Origin: Thermoanaerobacterales bacterium UBA4880 | GTDB taxonomy: Bacteria; Bacillota; Thermoanaerobacteria; Thermoanaerobacterales; UBA4877 | Assembly: GCA_002399285.1 (NCBI GenBank) | Contig: DHDI01000013.1 | Location: forward strand, 76,989-140,988 | Length of the DNA: 64,000 nucleotides | Direction: 5' to 3' | Shown: positions 24,487 through 34,153 of the stretch, piece after piece | How positions within the stretch are numbered: position 1 is the first letter of the stretch | Layout: the number at the start of each line of letters is the position of its first letter | Made by a program: the position numbers and the translations under genes | The notes under the pieces: model-generated | What the model was told of the DNA's origin: nothing | Seen by the model: only the letters and a program-made list of their open reading frames with translations | The model's database searches: none

Positions 24487-25818
24487 ATGAGCCTACAAAT
24501 ACTGACTTTTAAAGGCGGCGTTCATCCTAAATACAACAAGGAGCTTACAAGCGGACTGCCGATAGAAGTTATGCCGGCGCCTGAAGAGGTGGCAATACCG
24601 CTTTTGCAGCATACCGGAGCACCCTGCGAGCCTCTGGTCGCGGTCGGCGACGAGGTGAAATTGGGGCAAAAGATCGGCGAGGCCAAGGGCTTTGTTTCCG
24701 TACCCGTACATTCCAGCGTATCGGGAAAGGTCAGAGTCATAGAACCGAGGCTGCATCCATCGGGATCGTTTGTCAATACCGTAGTGATAGAAAATGATAA
24801 ACTGGATACTCCGGATGAAAATATAAAATCGAGGGGAAGTTTAGACGATCTGACTTCCGACGACATCAAAAATATAATTAAAGAGGCAGGGATCGTTGGC
24901 ATGGGTGGCGCAGCATTTCCCACCCATGTAAAATTATCGCCTCCAACGGACAAAAGGGTGGACACTGTCATAATAAACGGCGCCGAGTGCGAGCCCTATC
25001 TCACATGTGACCATAGGCTGATGGTGGAATATCCCTCAGAGATCGTCTATGGGCTCAAAGCCATACTTAAAGCATTAAATGTGGATAGGGGCGTTATCGC
25101 CATAGAGGTCAACAAGCCCGATGCCATAGAGGCCGTCGAAAAGGCTGCGGCCGGGGTAAAGGGAGTGGAGGTAGTCAGATTGGCGGCCAAATACCCGCAG
25201 GGCGGTGAAAAACAGCTCATTAAGACGGTGACGGGCAGAGAAGTACCTTCGGGAGGACTTCCCGCGGATGTCGGGGCAGTGGTCAACAACGTTGGTACGG
25301 CCTATGCCATCGCCCGGGCCATAAAAGAGGGTATGCCGCTGGTGGAGCGCGTAGTCACGATAACGGGCCGGGCCGTGAAGAATCCTAAAAACCTCTCGGT
25401 GAGGATAGGGACCATGCTCAGGGATATTTTGGATTACTGCGGCGGCTTTAACGGTGACCCCGGCAAGCTGATAACGGGAGGGCCAATGATGGGCGTTACG
25501 CAGTATACATTGGAAATACCCGTAATAAAGGGCACTTCCGGCGTACTGGTGCTGCCTGAGGACATGACCAGGCCGGAAAAGGTCAGGGCATGCACCAAGT
25601 GTGCAAAGTGCGTGGAGGTATGTCCCATGAACCTTATGCCGTTATTCATAAGCATGTACGCACTGAACGACGATTTTGCCGACGCGGACAAATATCATGC
25701 CCTCGACTGTATCGAGTGCGGATGCTGTTCCTATATTTGTCCATGCAAGAGGCCGTTGGTCGAATCGATAAGGCAGGCAAAGAATGAGATATTATCTAAT
25801 AGAAGAAAACAAGCTTAA
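24487..25818 (+). CDS. rnfC: Rnf complex subunit RnfC
   Basis: This 443-residue peripheral subunit of the ferredoxin:NAD+ oxidoreductase (Rnf) is the likely site of NAD(H) reaction. Visible parts: the N-terminal hybrid-motif domain (PAPEEVAIPLLQHTGAPCEPLV), the NADH/FMN-binding Rossmann-like part (IVGMGGAAFPTHVKL, INGAECEPYLTCDHRLM), an SLBB part and two [4Fe-4S] motifs (CTKCAKCVEVCPMNL, CIECGCCSYICPCKRP, ~365-430). It opens the rnfCDGEAB operon; Rnf couples this electron transfer to Na+ or H+ export. ATG 24487 follows AAGGAG. Confidence 0.96.
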   Translation: MSLQILTFKGGVHPKYNKELTSGLPIEVMPAPEEVAIPLLQHTGAPCEPLVAVGDEVKLGQKIGEAKGFVSVPVHSSVSGKVRVIEPRLHPSGSFVNTVVIENDKLDTPDENIKSRGSLDDLTSDDIKNIIKEAGIVGMGGAAFPTHVKLSPPTDKRVDTVIINGAECEPYLTCDHRLMVEYPSEIVYGLKAILKALNVDRGVIAIEVNKPDAIEAVEKAAAGVKGVEVVRLAAKYPQGGEKQLIKTVTGREVPSGGLPADVGAVVNNVGTAYAIARAIKEGMPLVERVVTITGRAVKNPKNLSVRIGTMLRDILDYCGGFNGDPGKLITGGPMMGVTQYTLEIPVIKGTSGVLVLPEDMTRPEKVRACTKCAKCVEVCPMNLMPLFISMYALNDDFADADKYHALDCIECGCCSYICPCKRPLVESIRQAKNEILSNRRKQA

Positions 25819-25829
25819 GGGGGATCAGA

Positions 25830-26828
25830 ATGAATAATCAACTTCTTGTTACATCATCGCCGCATTTCCGTTCCGATTATAAAATAGAACGCATAATGCT
25901 CGACGTTGTCATCGCATTGCTTCCCGCGCTGATTGCGGGAATGGTAGTCTTTGGCGTAAGCGCATTGACGCTTACCCTCATATCCGTGATATCCGCGGTC
26001 CTTACCGAGTATGTAATAGAAAAACTCCTTCACAGGGAAATAACTATAGATGACTTCAGCGCGGTGGTCACGGGAATGTTGCTTGCATTTAACCTGCCGC
26101 CCACAGTGTCATGGTGGATCCCGGCGGTCGGTTCGTTTTTTGCCATAGCGATAGTAAAGATGTGCTTCGGCGGTTTGGGCAATAACTTTGTAAATCCTGC
26201 CCTTGCGGCAAGAGTATTTCTTTTGGCATCATGGCCGGTGCAAATGACGACGTGGACCATACCCGGAGCCTCAAGCGCCGGAGCTGCAAATGCCATATCC
26301 GCTGCCACGGATGCGATGACTTCGGCCACTCCCCTTGATATACTGAAAGTTGCCGGTACGAGCTCGCAGCTGCCCAGCCTTTGGTCGATGTTTATCGGCA
26401 ATATAGGCGGTACCATCGGAGAGACGTCGGCGCTGGCCCTTCTTGTAGGTGCGGCATATCTGCTGTACCGCGGAGTCATTAATCTAAGAACGCCGCTGTC
26501 ATTCATAGCGACCGTGGGTCTGATGACATGGATATTTGGACCGGAAGGCATGTTTACCGGACCTTTCATGTATCATATATTGGGTGGAGGACTTATACTC
26601 GGCGCATTTTTCATGGCTACCGATTATCCCACCTCTCCGGTCACTCCGGTGGGACAGATAATTATGGGCATAGGATGCGGTATACTCACCAGCGTGATAA
26701 GACTCTGGGGGGGCTACCCCGAGGGAGTATCCTATTCTATACTGCTCATGAACATGGTAACGCCGCTGATAGACCGGTATACGATGCCGAAGGTATTCGG
26801 AACAAGGGGGGCGAAGAAAATTGCCTAA
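25830..26828 (+). CDS. rnfD: Rnf complex subunit RnfD
   Basis: A 332-residue integral membrane subunit with about nine to ten helices. MTSATPLDILK (~170) holds the threonine that receives covalent FMN from ApbE in this family. HILGGGLILGAFFMATDYPTSP near the C-terminus is conserved. No apbE is in the window, so the flavin transferase must be elsewhere. It overlaps rnfG by eight bases. Confidence 0.95.
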   Translation: MNNQLLVTSSPHFRSDYKIERIMLDVVIALLPALIAGMVVFGVSALTLTLISVISAVLTEYVIEKLLHREITIDDFSAVVTGMLLAFNLPPTVSWWIPAVGSFFAIAIVKMCFGGLGNNFVNPALAARVFLLASWPVQMTTWTIPGASSAGAANAISAATDAMTSATPLDILKVAGTSSQLPSLWSMFIGNIGGTIGETSALALLVGAAYLLYRGVINLRTPLSFIATVGLMTWIFGPEGMFTGPFMYHILGGGLILGAFFMATDYPTSPVTPVGQIIMGIGCGILTSVIRLWGGYPEGVSYSILLMNMVTPLIDRYTMPKVFGTRGAKKIA

Positions 26829-27417
26829 GAACGGCGGAATAAAGGAAATAATAGTCACCGGGCTGATACTGCTGTTGATTGCCGGCGTTGCCGGCGTGTC
26901 ATTGGGATTCGTAAATGCCGTGACAAAGGGGCCCATTGAGGAGCAGAATAAGATTGCAGAAAATGATGCCAAACTGGCGGCCTTTCCGCAAGCAGAGCAG
27001 TTTAAGCCGGTAGATCCGGCAGAGTGGCAGCCGCTCCTGGAAGGCGATGAAAAGAATATAGTGGAGTCCGTGGATACGGCCGAGGATGGCGGCAATGTTC
27101 TTGGCTTTGTCATAAAAACGGCGCCACAGGGATACGGCGGTCCGGTGGAGATGATAGTCGGCATCACTAAAGAGGGCAAGCTTACCGGTATAAATATAGT
27201 GGACCATTCGGAGACGCCGGGGCTGGGCGCGAAAGCCGCAGATCCCAAATGGCAGGGGCAGTTTAAGGACAAGCCTGCCGAATCTCCGCTGAGTCTTGTG
27301 AAAAACAAAAAGGCTGGTTCCGGAGAGGTAGAGGCGCTTACCGGCGCTACCGTCACGAGTAATGCCGTTACAAAGGGCGTAAATGCCGCGATAGATCTTT
27401 TCGGTAAATTAAAATAG
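26821..27417 (+). CDS. rnfG: Rnf complex subunit RnfG
   Basis: The 198-residue product has one N-terminal membrane helix (~8-29) and an FMN-binding domain facing the outside. The flavinylation motif is LTGATVTS (~173), with its Thr the covalent FMN site; HSETPGLGAKA is also typical. The TTG start at 26821 overlaps the end of rnfD, with GGGGGGCG upstream. Confidence 0.95.
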   Translation: MPKNGGIKEIIVTGLILLLIAGVAGVSLGFVNAVTKGPIEEQNKIAENDAKLAAFPQAEQFKPVDPAEWQPLLEGDEKNIVESVDTAEDGGNVLGFVIKTAPQGYGGPVEMIVGITKEGKLTGINIVDHSETPGLGAKAADPKWQGQFKDKPAESPLSLVKNKKAGSGEVEALTGATVTSNAVTKGVNAAIDLFGKLK

Positions 27418-27429
27418 CAAGGGGGCTGC

Positions 27430-28092
27430 ATGATGGGATATTGGAATGATTTTACCAGGGGCATATGGAGAGAAAACCCCACTTTTAAAATGGTGATCGG
27501 TATCTGTGCTACCTTGGCCGTTAGCAATTCCGTAGTCAACGGTATTGCCATGGGATTTGCCACAACGTTTGTTTTGGTGGGTTCATGCGTTATAATATCG
27601 GCGCTCAGGAATTTTACTCCGGAGAAAATACGCATGCCGATATTTGTCGTTTGCATAGCAACCTTTACCACAATAGTTTCGATGATTATGAATGCGTATC
27701 TGCTGGATTTATATAATGTAATGAAGCTGTATATCTCGTTGATCGTCGTGAACTGCATAATCATGGCAAGAGCCGAAGCCTTTGCTTCAAAAAATCCGGT
27801 GCCGAACACTTTCTTTGACGCCTTAGGCATGGGCGTGGGCTACACCATGGCTCTGACAATAATAAGCTCGGTGAGAGAGATAATCGGCAACGGTACGTTC
27901 CTGGGCATGCAGGTCATGCCTTCAACTTACCAGCCTGTTCTTCTGATGGTGCTGCCGCCCGGGGCATTTTTGACCTTGGGTCTGTTGGCCGGTCTTGCAA
28001 GATTTATTGACACGAAAGCCGAGGAGAGGAAGAAGGCTTCAAAGGAAGGGGTGGTCGAAGATGCTGGGACATCTTCTGATATTACTGGTTAG
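27430..28092 (+). CDS. rnfE: Rnf complex subunit RnfE
   Basis: A 220-residue six-helix membrane subunit homologous to NqrD. ENPTFKMVIGICATLAVSNS, MGVGYTMALTIISSVREIIGNGT and LPPGAFLTLGL are conserved. With RnfA it forms the inverted-repeat membrane core that holds an iron-sulfur centre. It overlaps rnfA by 32 bases in another frame. Confidence 0.95.
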   Translation: MMGYWNDFTRGIWRENPTFKMVIGICATLAVSNSVVNGIAMGFATTFVLVGSCVIISALRNFTPEKIRMPIFVVCIATFTTIVSMIMNAYLLDLYNVMKLYISLIVVNCIIMARAEAFASKNPVPNTFFDALGMGVGYTMALTIISSVREIIGNGTFLGMQVMPSTYQPVLLMVLPPGAFLTLGLLAGLARFIDTKAEERKKASKEGVVEDAGTSSDITG

Positions 28093-28639
28093 CTCGATTT
28101 TTGTAGATAATTATCTGCTCTCAAGATTTTTAGGAGAGTGCCCCTTCCTGGGCGTTTCCAAACAGGTCGAGACAGCCATGGGAATGAGCGTGGCCGTAAT
28201 CTTTGTAATGACGATGACGGGCGTGATATCATACGTTACCCAGGTTTATATTCTTAAGCCGCTGGGGCTGGAATATCTGCAGATCATTGCATTTATAGTC
28301 ATTATTGCCACATTGGTCCAGTTTACCGAAATGGTCATAAAGAAATCCAGTCCCACACTCTATCAGGCATTGGGCATTTATCTGCCGCTTATTACGACCA
28401 ATTGCGCGGTGCTGGGCGTGGCTCTGCTGAACGTCCAGATGGGATATAATCTGATCGATTCCATAGTATATAGTTTCGGCTCGGCCGTGGGTTTTTCATT
28501 CGCCCTTGTCTCTTATGCGGGTATAAGGGAAAGGCTGGCATTTGCTCCCATTCCCAAGGCATTGGAGGGATTTCCTTCTGCACTGATAGGCGCGGGGCTT
28601 CTTTCTCTTGCATTTTTGGGATTCCGGGGACTTGTATAA
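28061..28639 (+). CDS. rnfA: Rnf complex subunit RnfA
   Basis: A 192-residue six-helix subunit homologous to NqrE and RnfE. FVDNYLLSRFLGECPFLGVS near the N-terminus and ITTNCAVLG (~105) carry the conserved cysteines. ATG 28061 inside the end of rnfE is chosen because GGAAGGGG precedes it and because family members start just before the first helix. Confidence 0.95.
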   Translation: MLGHLLILLVSSIFVDNYLLSRFLGECPFLGVSKQVETAMGMSVAVIFVMTMTGVISYVTQVYILKPLGLEYLQIIAFIVIIATLVQFTEMVIKKSSPTLYQALGIYLPLITTNCAVLGVALLNVQMGYNLIDSIVYSFGSAVGFSFALVSYAGIRERLAFAPIPKALEGFPSALIGAGLLSLAFLGFRGLV

Positions 28640-28651
28640 GGGGGTTTTAAA

Positions 28652-29476
28652 TTGTTGAGGGATATATTATATCCGCTCGCGATCTTGGGCGGAATGGGTT
28701 TTTTGTTCGGGGCTATCTTGGCCTATGCGTCTCAGAAGTTCCATGTGGAGGTAAATCCTAAACAGCAGGAGGTAAGGGACGTGCTGCCCGGGGCCAACTG
28801 CGGCGGATGCGGTTTTGCTTCCTGCGACGCCTATGCCCAGGCGGCAGCCGAGGGCAAGGCCGGCACGAACAGGTGCGTCGTGGGCGGCCGGGCCGTTGCG
28901 GAAAAAGTCGCCGCCATCATGGGCACCGAGGTGGTAGAGGTCACAAAAAAGACGGCTCGGGTAATATGCAAAGGTACGAATGATAATGCCGTAAAAAAAT
29001 ACAAATATCACGGCATCGAAGACTGCAGGGCGGCCAATGCTCTGGCTGGAGGCGACAAGGACTGCCAATACGGATGCCTCGGCTTGGGAACATGCGAAAA
29101 GGTGTGCCCCTTCGACGCGATACATGTGACTTCCGAGGGCATCGCCCAGTGTGACGAAGAGAAATGTACCGGCTGCGGCGCCTGCGTGGACGCATGTCCC
29201 AAGGACGTAATCAAGCTGATCGACATAAATAAGAGGGTCAGCGTATTCTGCAATAATCACGACAAGGGTAAAAGGGTAAGGCAGATATGCGGGGTCGGGT
29301 GCATAGCGTGCGGCATATGCGTTAGGCAGTGTCCGGAAAATGTGATAGCTATTGATAACGACCTGGCCGTTATCAATTATGACGGCTGTACCAATTGTGG
29401 GGCATGTATACCCAAGTGTCCACAGAGGACAATATCAAATTTGGATGAGATAATTTCTGAGGTTGCTGTTTTTTAA
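28652..29476 (+). CDS. rnfB: Rnf complex subunit RnfB
   Basis: The 274-residue ferredoxin-accepting subunit has an N-terminal membrane helix, the cluster-binding domain GANCGGCGFASCDAYAQ...C (~50-80), and several [4Fe-4S] motifs (CLGLGTCEKVCP, CTGCGACVDACP, CGVGCIACGICVRQCP, CTNCGACIPKCP). Together these form an electron wire from ferredoxin. The TTG start at 28652 follows GGGGG. It ends the operon before a terminator. Confidence 0.96.
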   Translation: MLRDILYPLAILGGMGFLFGAILAYASQKFHVEVNPKQQEVRDVLPGANCGGCGFASCDAYAQAAAEGKAGTNRCVVGGRAVAEKVAAIMGTEVVEVTKKTARVICKGTNDNAVKKYKYHGIEDCRAANALAGGDKDCQYGCLGLGTCEKVCPFDAIHVTSEGIAQCDEEKCTGCGACVDACPKDVIKLIDINKRVSVFCNNHDKGKRVRQICGVGCIACGICVRQCPENVIAIDNDLAVINYDGCTNCGACIPKCPQRTISNLDEIISEVAVF

Positions 29477-29486
29477 TATTATAATG

Positions 29487-29509
29487 GCGGGGCGATCCCC
29501 GCTTTTTTT
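29487..29509 (+). terminator. Terminator of the rnf operon
   Basis: GCGGGG (29487-29492), loop CGAT, CCCCGC (29497-29502), then seven T. Confidence 0.92.
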
Positions 29510-29593
29510 GTTATAACGGTGAAATACATTGTTAAAAAAACTTTATTATATGATATAATAAAACAGTATCTATTTGTAAAAGGATGTCGTAAA

Positions 29594-30124
29594 ATGAAAC
29601 GCGGTACCTTTAAACTGATATATTTATCCATGCTCATATGCATAGGGCTGGTGCTCCATGTGATCGAAAACATGATACCCATCCCGTTTCTGGCGCCGGG
29701 CGCCAAACTCGGCCTGGCCAACATCGCGTCGCTGTTGACGCTGTATGTCTTTGGACTTCCCGATGCACTGCTCGTGTCAGTATTGAGACCGATCCTAGGT
29801 ACTCTTCTGGGAGGCTCGGTATCAAGTCTGCTGTTCAGTCTGAGCGGGTCCATTGCCAGCACCCTTGTCATGTGGATCGCCATGAAATATTTCGAAAGGT
29901 ATTTCAGCATGGTCGGTATCAGCATTTTGGGCGCGCTTGCGCACAATGCCGCGCAGACGACCGTCTCGGCATTGATCATAAACAATGTCAATATGTATAT
30001 CTATCTACCCGTATTGAGTCTGTTGAGCCTGGGGACCGGCATCTTTGTGGGCCTGGCCGCCAACGCGGCCAAGGACGTATTAAAGTCGTCGGCGGAAGCT
30101 TCGATCAAAAATTTGAGGGGATGA
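29594..30124 (+). CDS. Gx transporter family protein (hepT component I-like)
   Basis: A 176-residue membrane protein with about five helices. MIPIPFLAPGAKLGLANIA and LRPILGTLLGGSVSSLLFS are the signature of the family annotated as Gx transporter or heptaprenyl diphosphate synthase component I, a substrate-binding (ECF S-like) membrane protein. The substrate is unknown. ATG 29594 has AAGGATG upstream. In Clostridia it commonly follows the rnf genes together with FMN-binding proteins, so a quinone or flavin link is possible but unproven. Confidence 0.8.
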   Translation: MKRGTFKLIYLSMLICIGLVLHVIENMIPIPFLAPGAKLGLANIASLLTLYVFGLPDALLVSVLRPILGTLLGGSVSSLLFSLSGSIASTLVMWIAMKYFERYFSMVGISILGALAHNAAQTTVSALIINNVNMYIYLPVLSLLSLGTGIFVGLAANAAKDVLKSSAEASIKNLRG

Positions 30125-30131
30125 CGTTAAG

Positions 30132-30386
30132 TTGAGGAAGAATAAAAGCCTATGGTATCTTGCAGCTTTGATACTGATCTTTGCTGTGATAGGAAGTTTC
30201 CTCGGCGAATTTTTGTCAGGATGGGTACCTTTACTGGGAAGTTCTAAATCCATTGGATTTAAAATACCCATTAATTTGGCATTGAATGTGCTGAGCCTTG
30301 ACTTTTTGCTTTCCGTAAACTTAAGGATCAATCTCATTTCGATTGCAGGCATGTTGTTTGGGGTATACATTTACTACAAAAGATAA
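30132..30386 (+). CDS. DUF4321 small membrane protein
   Basis: An 84-residue protein with two membrane helices (~8-28 and ~60-80) around GEFLSGWVPLLGSSKSIGFK. It matches DUF4321, a small family often found just before maf and mreB in Clostridia; the function is unknown. The start is TTG 30132, seven bases after the previous stop. Confidence 0.8.
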   Translation: MRKNKSLWYLAALILIFAVIGSFLGEFLSGWVPLLGSSKSIGFKIPINLALNVLSLDFLLSVNLRINLISIAGMLFGVYIYYKR

Positions 30387-30454
30387 TCAAAATGTCAGAA
30401 GTATATTTTCGATAGAGAAACTTGCCCTGATAACTATAGAATAAAGGTGATAAT

Positions 30455-31042
30455 ATGGCGGATTTCGTGCTTGCATCTTCCTCTCCGCGCAGGAGAGAAC
30501 TTCTGATGCAGTTGGGCCTGGACTTTGAAGTAATGCCAAGCAATATAGAAGAAGTACTTAAAGGGGACACGCCGGGCGAGATGGTTAAAAACCTGTCGCT
30601 GGAGAAAACACTGTCCGTTTCGTCCCGCATTTCCGGGAACAAAATCGTCATAGGCGCCGACACCATAGTCTATATGGACGGGACAATAATGGGCAAACCG
30701 CGGAACGAGGACGATGCGTTCTCAATGCTCAGGAGATTGAGCGGCGGGACGCACGAGGTCTATACCGGCCTGGCCTTGGTCAATACCTCGACCAAAGAAA
30801 TTTTATCTGATTTCGAGTGTACCCAGGTCCTTATGAAAGAACTTACGGATGAAGAAATAAGAAATTATATAAATACAGGCGAACCGAGGGACAAAGCGGG
30901 AGCTTATGCCATTCAAGGTAAAGGTTCCCTTATTGTTAAGAGCATTAAAGGATGTTATTATAATGTAGTGGGTCTTCCGTTGGGCAAACTTAGAGATATG
31001 CTTCTGGATTGGGGCGTGGACCTCTTAAGGATGGGAGTGTAA
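30455..31042 (+). CDS. maf: Maf family nucleoside triphosphate pyrophosphatase
   Basis: A 195-residue house-cleaning pyrophosphatase that hydrolyses non-canonical NTPs such as dTTP/UTP or m7GTP to monophosphates. Motifs: LASSSPRRRELL (residue ~5), IGADTIVYMDG (~68), GKPRNEDDAFSMLRRLSGGTHEVYTG (~80) and GAYAIQGKGSL (~150). Members of this family are linked to septum formation. It is adjacent to radC and mreB as usual in Firmicutes. Confidence 0.95.
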   Translation: MADFVLASSSPRRRELLMQLGLDFEVMPSNIEEVLKGDTPGEMVKNLSLEKTLSVSSRISGNKIVIGADTIVYMDGTIMGKPRNEDDAFSMLRRLSGGTHEVYTGLALVNTSTKEILSDFECTQVLMKELTDEEIRNYINTGEPRDKAGAYAIQGKGSLIVKSIKGCYYNVVGLPLGKLRDMLLDWGVDLLRMGV

Positions 31043-31045
31043 TAC

Positions 31046-31735
31046 TTGACTGAGTATAACCTTAAGATAAAAGACCTGCCGGAAGAAGAAAGACCGAGAG
31101 AGAGAATGATAAATTATGGGCCGGAAGCGTTATCAAATACGGAGCTTTTGGCAATAATTATAAGGACAGGTATAAAGGGTGAGAATGCTCTCACGGTAGC
31201 CCAAAACCTAATTTCACAAGAGGGACTTCAAGTACTGATAGACAGCAGTATAGAAGAGCTCTCCGCATTCAGGGGCATAGGAAAGAGCAAAGCTGTGCTC
31301 ATAAAGGCCGCGCTGGAGCTCGGAAAGAGATTATACAGCATGCCTCAGAGTAAGAAGTTCACGATCAAATCACCTGACGATGTATCAGCGGTATTGATGG
31401 GCGAAATGCGCTATTTGAAAAAGGAATATTTTAAAGCAATACTTCTTGACATTAAAAATAACATAATTGCCGTGGAGAATATCTCCATAGGTAGTCTGAA
31501 TTCGTCTTTGGTACATCCTAGGGAGATATTTATAGCGGCCATAAAGAAATCAAGCGCCGCCGTGATATTGGTACATAATCATCCCAGCGGAGATCCGACG
31601 CCGAGCAGAGAAGATATTGAAGTCACGGGAAGGATATCGGAGTGCGGCAGTATACTTGGGATAGAGGTATTGGATCATGTGATCATAGGCGACGGCAGAT
31701 ATTTTAGCTTTAAAGATAAGGGACTAATGAAATAG
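31046..31735 (+). CDS. radC: RadC family JAMM protein
   Basis: A 229-residue protein with an N-terminal helix-hairpin-helix part (LSAFRGIGKSKAVLIKAALELG, ~70-92) and a JAB/MPN metalloprotease-like domain with HNHPSGDPTPSRED (~175) as metal motif. The name suggests DNA repair but this is not supported in later work; the biochemical role is unclear. TTG 31046 is three bases after the maf stop. Confidence 0.94.
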   Translation: MTEYNLKIKDLPEEERPRERMINYGPEALSNTELLAIIIRTGIKGENALTVAQNLISQEGLQVLIDSSIEELSAFRGIGKSKAVLIKAALELGKRLYSMPQSKKFTIKSPDDVSAVLMGEMRYLKKEYFKAILLDIKNNIIAVENISIGSLNSSLVHPREIFIAAIKKSSAAVILVHNHPSGDPTPSREDIEVTGRISECGSILGIEVLDHVIIGDGRYFSFKDKGLMK

Positions 31736-31750
31736 AGAGGTGTCATATCA

Positions 31751-32761
31751 ATGAGTATATCCAGAGACATAGGAATTGACCTTGGTACAGCCAATACCTT
31801 GGTATTTATAAAGGGCAAGGGGATCATCGTAAGAGAACCATCGGTCGTGGCGATAGAAAGGGTCAGCAATAAGGTCCTGGCCGTTGGAGCGGAGGCCAAG
31901 AGAATGGTGGGCCGTACTCCAGGCAACATCGTTGCCACAAGGCCTATGAGAGATGGGGTAATAGCCGATTTCGACATAACCGAGTCCATGCTGAAGTACT
32001 TTATAGGCAAGGCCAATGCCAAATCGGGCCTGAGAAAACCAAGGGTGATAGTAGGCGTGCCCTCGGGCGTTACCGAGGTTGAGGAGAGAGCCGTTGAAGA
32101 GGCCACCATGCAGGCGGGCGCCAGGGAAGTTCATCTGGTGGAAGAGCCTATGGCTGCGGCAATAGGCGTGGGCCTCCCGGTAGAAGAGCCGACCGGCAGC
32201 ATGATAGTCGATATCGGAGGCGGTACGACCGATGTGGCCATAATCTCATTGGGAGGTATCGTTACCAGCAGAAACCTGAGGATAGCCGGCGACGAGCTGG
32301 ATGAATCGATCATTAATTATATCAAAAGGGAATATAACCTGATGATAGGCGAGAGGACGTCGGAGGAAATAAAGATAACCATCGGCTCCGCTTATCCCAA
32401 GGCCAAGGAGGAAACGATGGAGATAAGGGGAAGGGATCTGATGACGGGACTTCCCAAGACATTGAAGATATCTTCCACGGAGATAATGGAAGCGATGAAA
32501 GAATGTATTGCCTCCATAATAGATGCAATAAAATCCACATTGGAGAAGACCCCTCCCGAACTTGCCGCCGATATAATGGACAAGGGAATAATGCTTGCCG
32601 GCGGAGGGGCTCTTTTGGACGGGATGGACAAACTTGTAAAGCAGGAAACGGGTATGCCTGTGGAGATCGCCGAATCACCTCTGGATTGTGTCGCTTTGGG
32701 TACGGGAAAAATACTTGAAGAGGTAAATCTCTATAATAGGATATCTAGAGTAACCAGATAG
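31751..32761 (+). CDS. mreB: Rod shape-determining protein MreB
   Basis: A 336-residue bacterial actin that forms membrane-associated filaments and positions the elongasome. Motifs: [19 protein letters not shown] (phosphate 1), [19 protein letters not shown] (phosphate 2) and [14 protein letters not shown] (adenosine). It starts the mreBCD-PBP2 elongation operon. Confidence 0.98.
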   Translation: MSISRDIGIDLGTANTLVFIKGKGIIVREPSVVAIERVSNKVLAVGAEAKRMVGRTPGNIVATRPMRDGVIADFDITESMLKYFIGKANAKSGLRKPRVIVGVPSGVTEVEERAVEEATMQAGAREVHLVEEPMAAAIGVGLPVEEPTGSMIVDIGGGTTDVAIISLGGIVTSRNLRIAGDELDESIINYIKREYNLMIGERTSEEIKITIGSAYPKAKEETMEIRGRDLMTGLPKTLKISSTEIMEAMKECIASIIDAIKSTLEKTPPELAADIMDKGIMLAGGGALLDGMDKLVKQETGMPVEIAESPLDCVALGTGKILEEVNLYNRISRVTR

Positions 32762-32772
32762 GGGGGAGAATT

Positions 32773-33636
32773 TTGCCCTGGTGGGGGAAATACAGGGATT
32801 ATATAATTGTCGGTGCGGTGGTTTTGATTATATTAATATTGATGGGCGTAAATTTCCAAGGCGTGCAGGCAATGCCGGGAATGGAGTTTGTCTCCGGGAC
32901 ATTGATAAAACCTGTGAGCAATTCCCTTTATCGAGTCGGCAGTAAAGTTTCTGATTTTTTCTATTTTTTGAGGAACGTAGGCAGCGTAAGGAGCGAAAAC
33001 GAGAGATTGACGGCGGTCGAGGAGGATTATGACAGTCTGAAGCTTGAGACGGAGAAGCTGAAACAGGAAAACGCAAGGCTTAAAGGCCTCCTCGATTACA
33101 AAGAGGCCAGTGCCGATTACGATATGATAGGTGCGAGGGTCATCGGAAAATCCAGTGGAGGATGGTTTGATATCTTTGCGATCGATGTGGGCAAGGACAG
33201 CGGCATAGAGGAGGGCATGGCCGTCGTTACTGAAAAGGGGCTCATAGGAACGGTGATCGAGGTCCACGATCAATGGGCGAAGGTGCTGTCGATCATCGAC
33301 GAAAACAGCTCCGTGAGCATTCGTATAAACAGGACGGGAGATAACGGGATGCTGCACGGCGATATAGACATGAAGGCAAAGGGCCTGGCCAGTGCTATAT
33401 ACCTGCCCATGACTTCCAATATCAAACAGGGCGATGATGCGATAACATCGGGCCTGGGGGGAGTTTTTCCCGAAGGCATCTACATAGGGAAGGTCTTAAA
33501 TGTGGAGAACAGTCACGGCGACCTCTATAAGACGGCAATTATCAAGCCTAATGCTGATTTTCAAAGACTTGAGAACGTCTTAGTGATAAAGACGACTCAT
33601 CCCAAAATAGATCTTGGAGAGGTAGGCGGCCAATGA
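32773..33636 (+). CDS. mreC: Rod shape-determining protein MreC
   Basis: The 287-residue product has an N-terminal membrane helix (~10-26), a coiled coil (~65-112, ENERLTAVEEDYDSLKLETE) and the extracytoplasmic beta domain (ARVIGKSSGGWFDIFAIDVG, TSGLGGVFPEGIYIGKV). It links MreB to PBP2. The TTG start at 32773 has GGGGGGAG upstream. It overlaps mreD by an ATGA. Confidence 0.95.
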   Translation: MPWWGKYRDYIIVGAVVLIILILMGVNFQGVQAMPGMEFVSGTLIKPVSNSLYRVGSKVSDFFYFLRNVGSVRSENERLTAVEEDYDSLKLETEKLKQENARLKGLLDYKEASADYDMIGARVIGKSSGGWFDIFAIDVGKDSGIEEGMAVVTEKGLIGTVIEVHDQWAKVLSIIDENSSVSIRINRTGDNGMLHGDIDMKAKGLASAIYLPMTSNIKQGDDAITSGLGGVFPEGIYIGKVLNVENSHGDLYKTAIIKPNADFQRLENVLVIKTTHPKIDLGEVGGQ

Positions 33637-34142
33637 GGAGATATTTGATAATACTGCTCATTTTGATACTGCTTTTTATAGTGCAGACCGCCATATTGCC
33701 ATTTCTCACAATATATAATATCTCTCCTGATATTCTGCTCATTTTCATAACGGCGTATTCAATACTGAACGGTCAATGGGAAGGTATGATATGCGGCATC
33801 GTTGCAGGCGCGTTGATGGACGTGTTTTACAGCCCTGTCTACGGCATTTACAGCATAGTTTATACTACCATTGGTTTTCTTGTGGGCAGATTCAGCAAAA
33901 ACATCTTTAAAGAGAATTCCTTTGCGGCGCTGCTGTTTACGATAATGGGCAGCGTATATAAGGGCATTTTGATAGTGATCTTCAAAGCCGTGCTGTCCTA
34001 TAAGACGGACATATGGATGTCATTTTTAGCTCTGTCACTTCCAGAAGCTCTTTTAAACGGGATCATTATTTTCCTGACGTATGATTATTTAATAAGACTA
34101 AATGATCATACGCTGCTCAAAAAGAATAAAACGATATTTTAA
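33633..34142 (+). CDS. mreD: Rod shape-determining protein MreD
   Basis: A 169-residue membrane protein with five to six helices; ISPDILLIFITAYSILNGQWEG (in part) and GIVAGALMDVFYSPVYGIYS are typical. It belongs to the elongasome with MreC and PBP2 and is translationally coupled to mreC. Confidence 0.92.
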   Translation: MRRYLIILLILILLFIVQTAILPFLTIYNISPDILLIFITAYSILNGQWEGMICGIVAGALMDVFYSPVYGIYSIVYTTIGFLVGRFSKNIFKENSFAALLFTIMGSVYKGILIVIFKAVLSYKTDIWMSFLALSLPEALLNGIIIFLTYDYLIRLNDHTLLKKNKTIF

Positions 34143-34153
34143 GGAATGATTTT

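Noticed and set aside
26499..27830. Minus-strand open frame of 443 codons across rnfD-rnfG-rnfE
   Set aside because: Shadow of three well-supported rnf genes; composition is low in motifs and there is no RBS.
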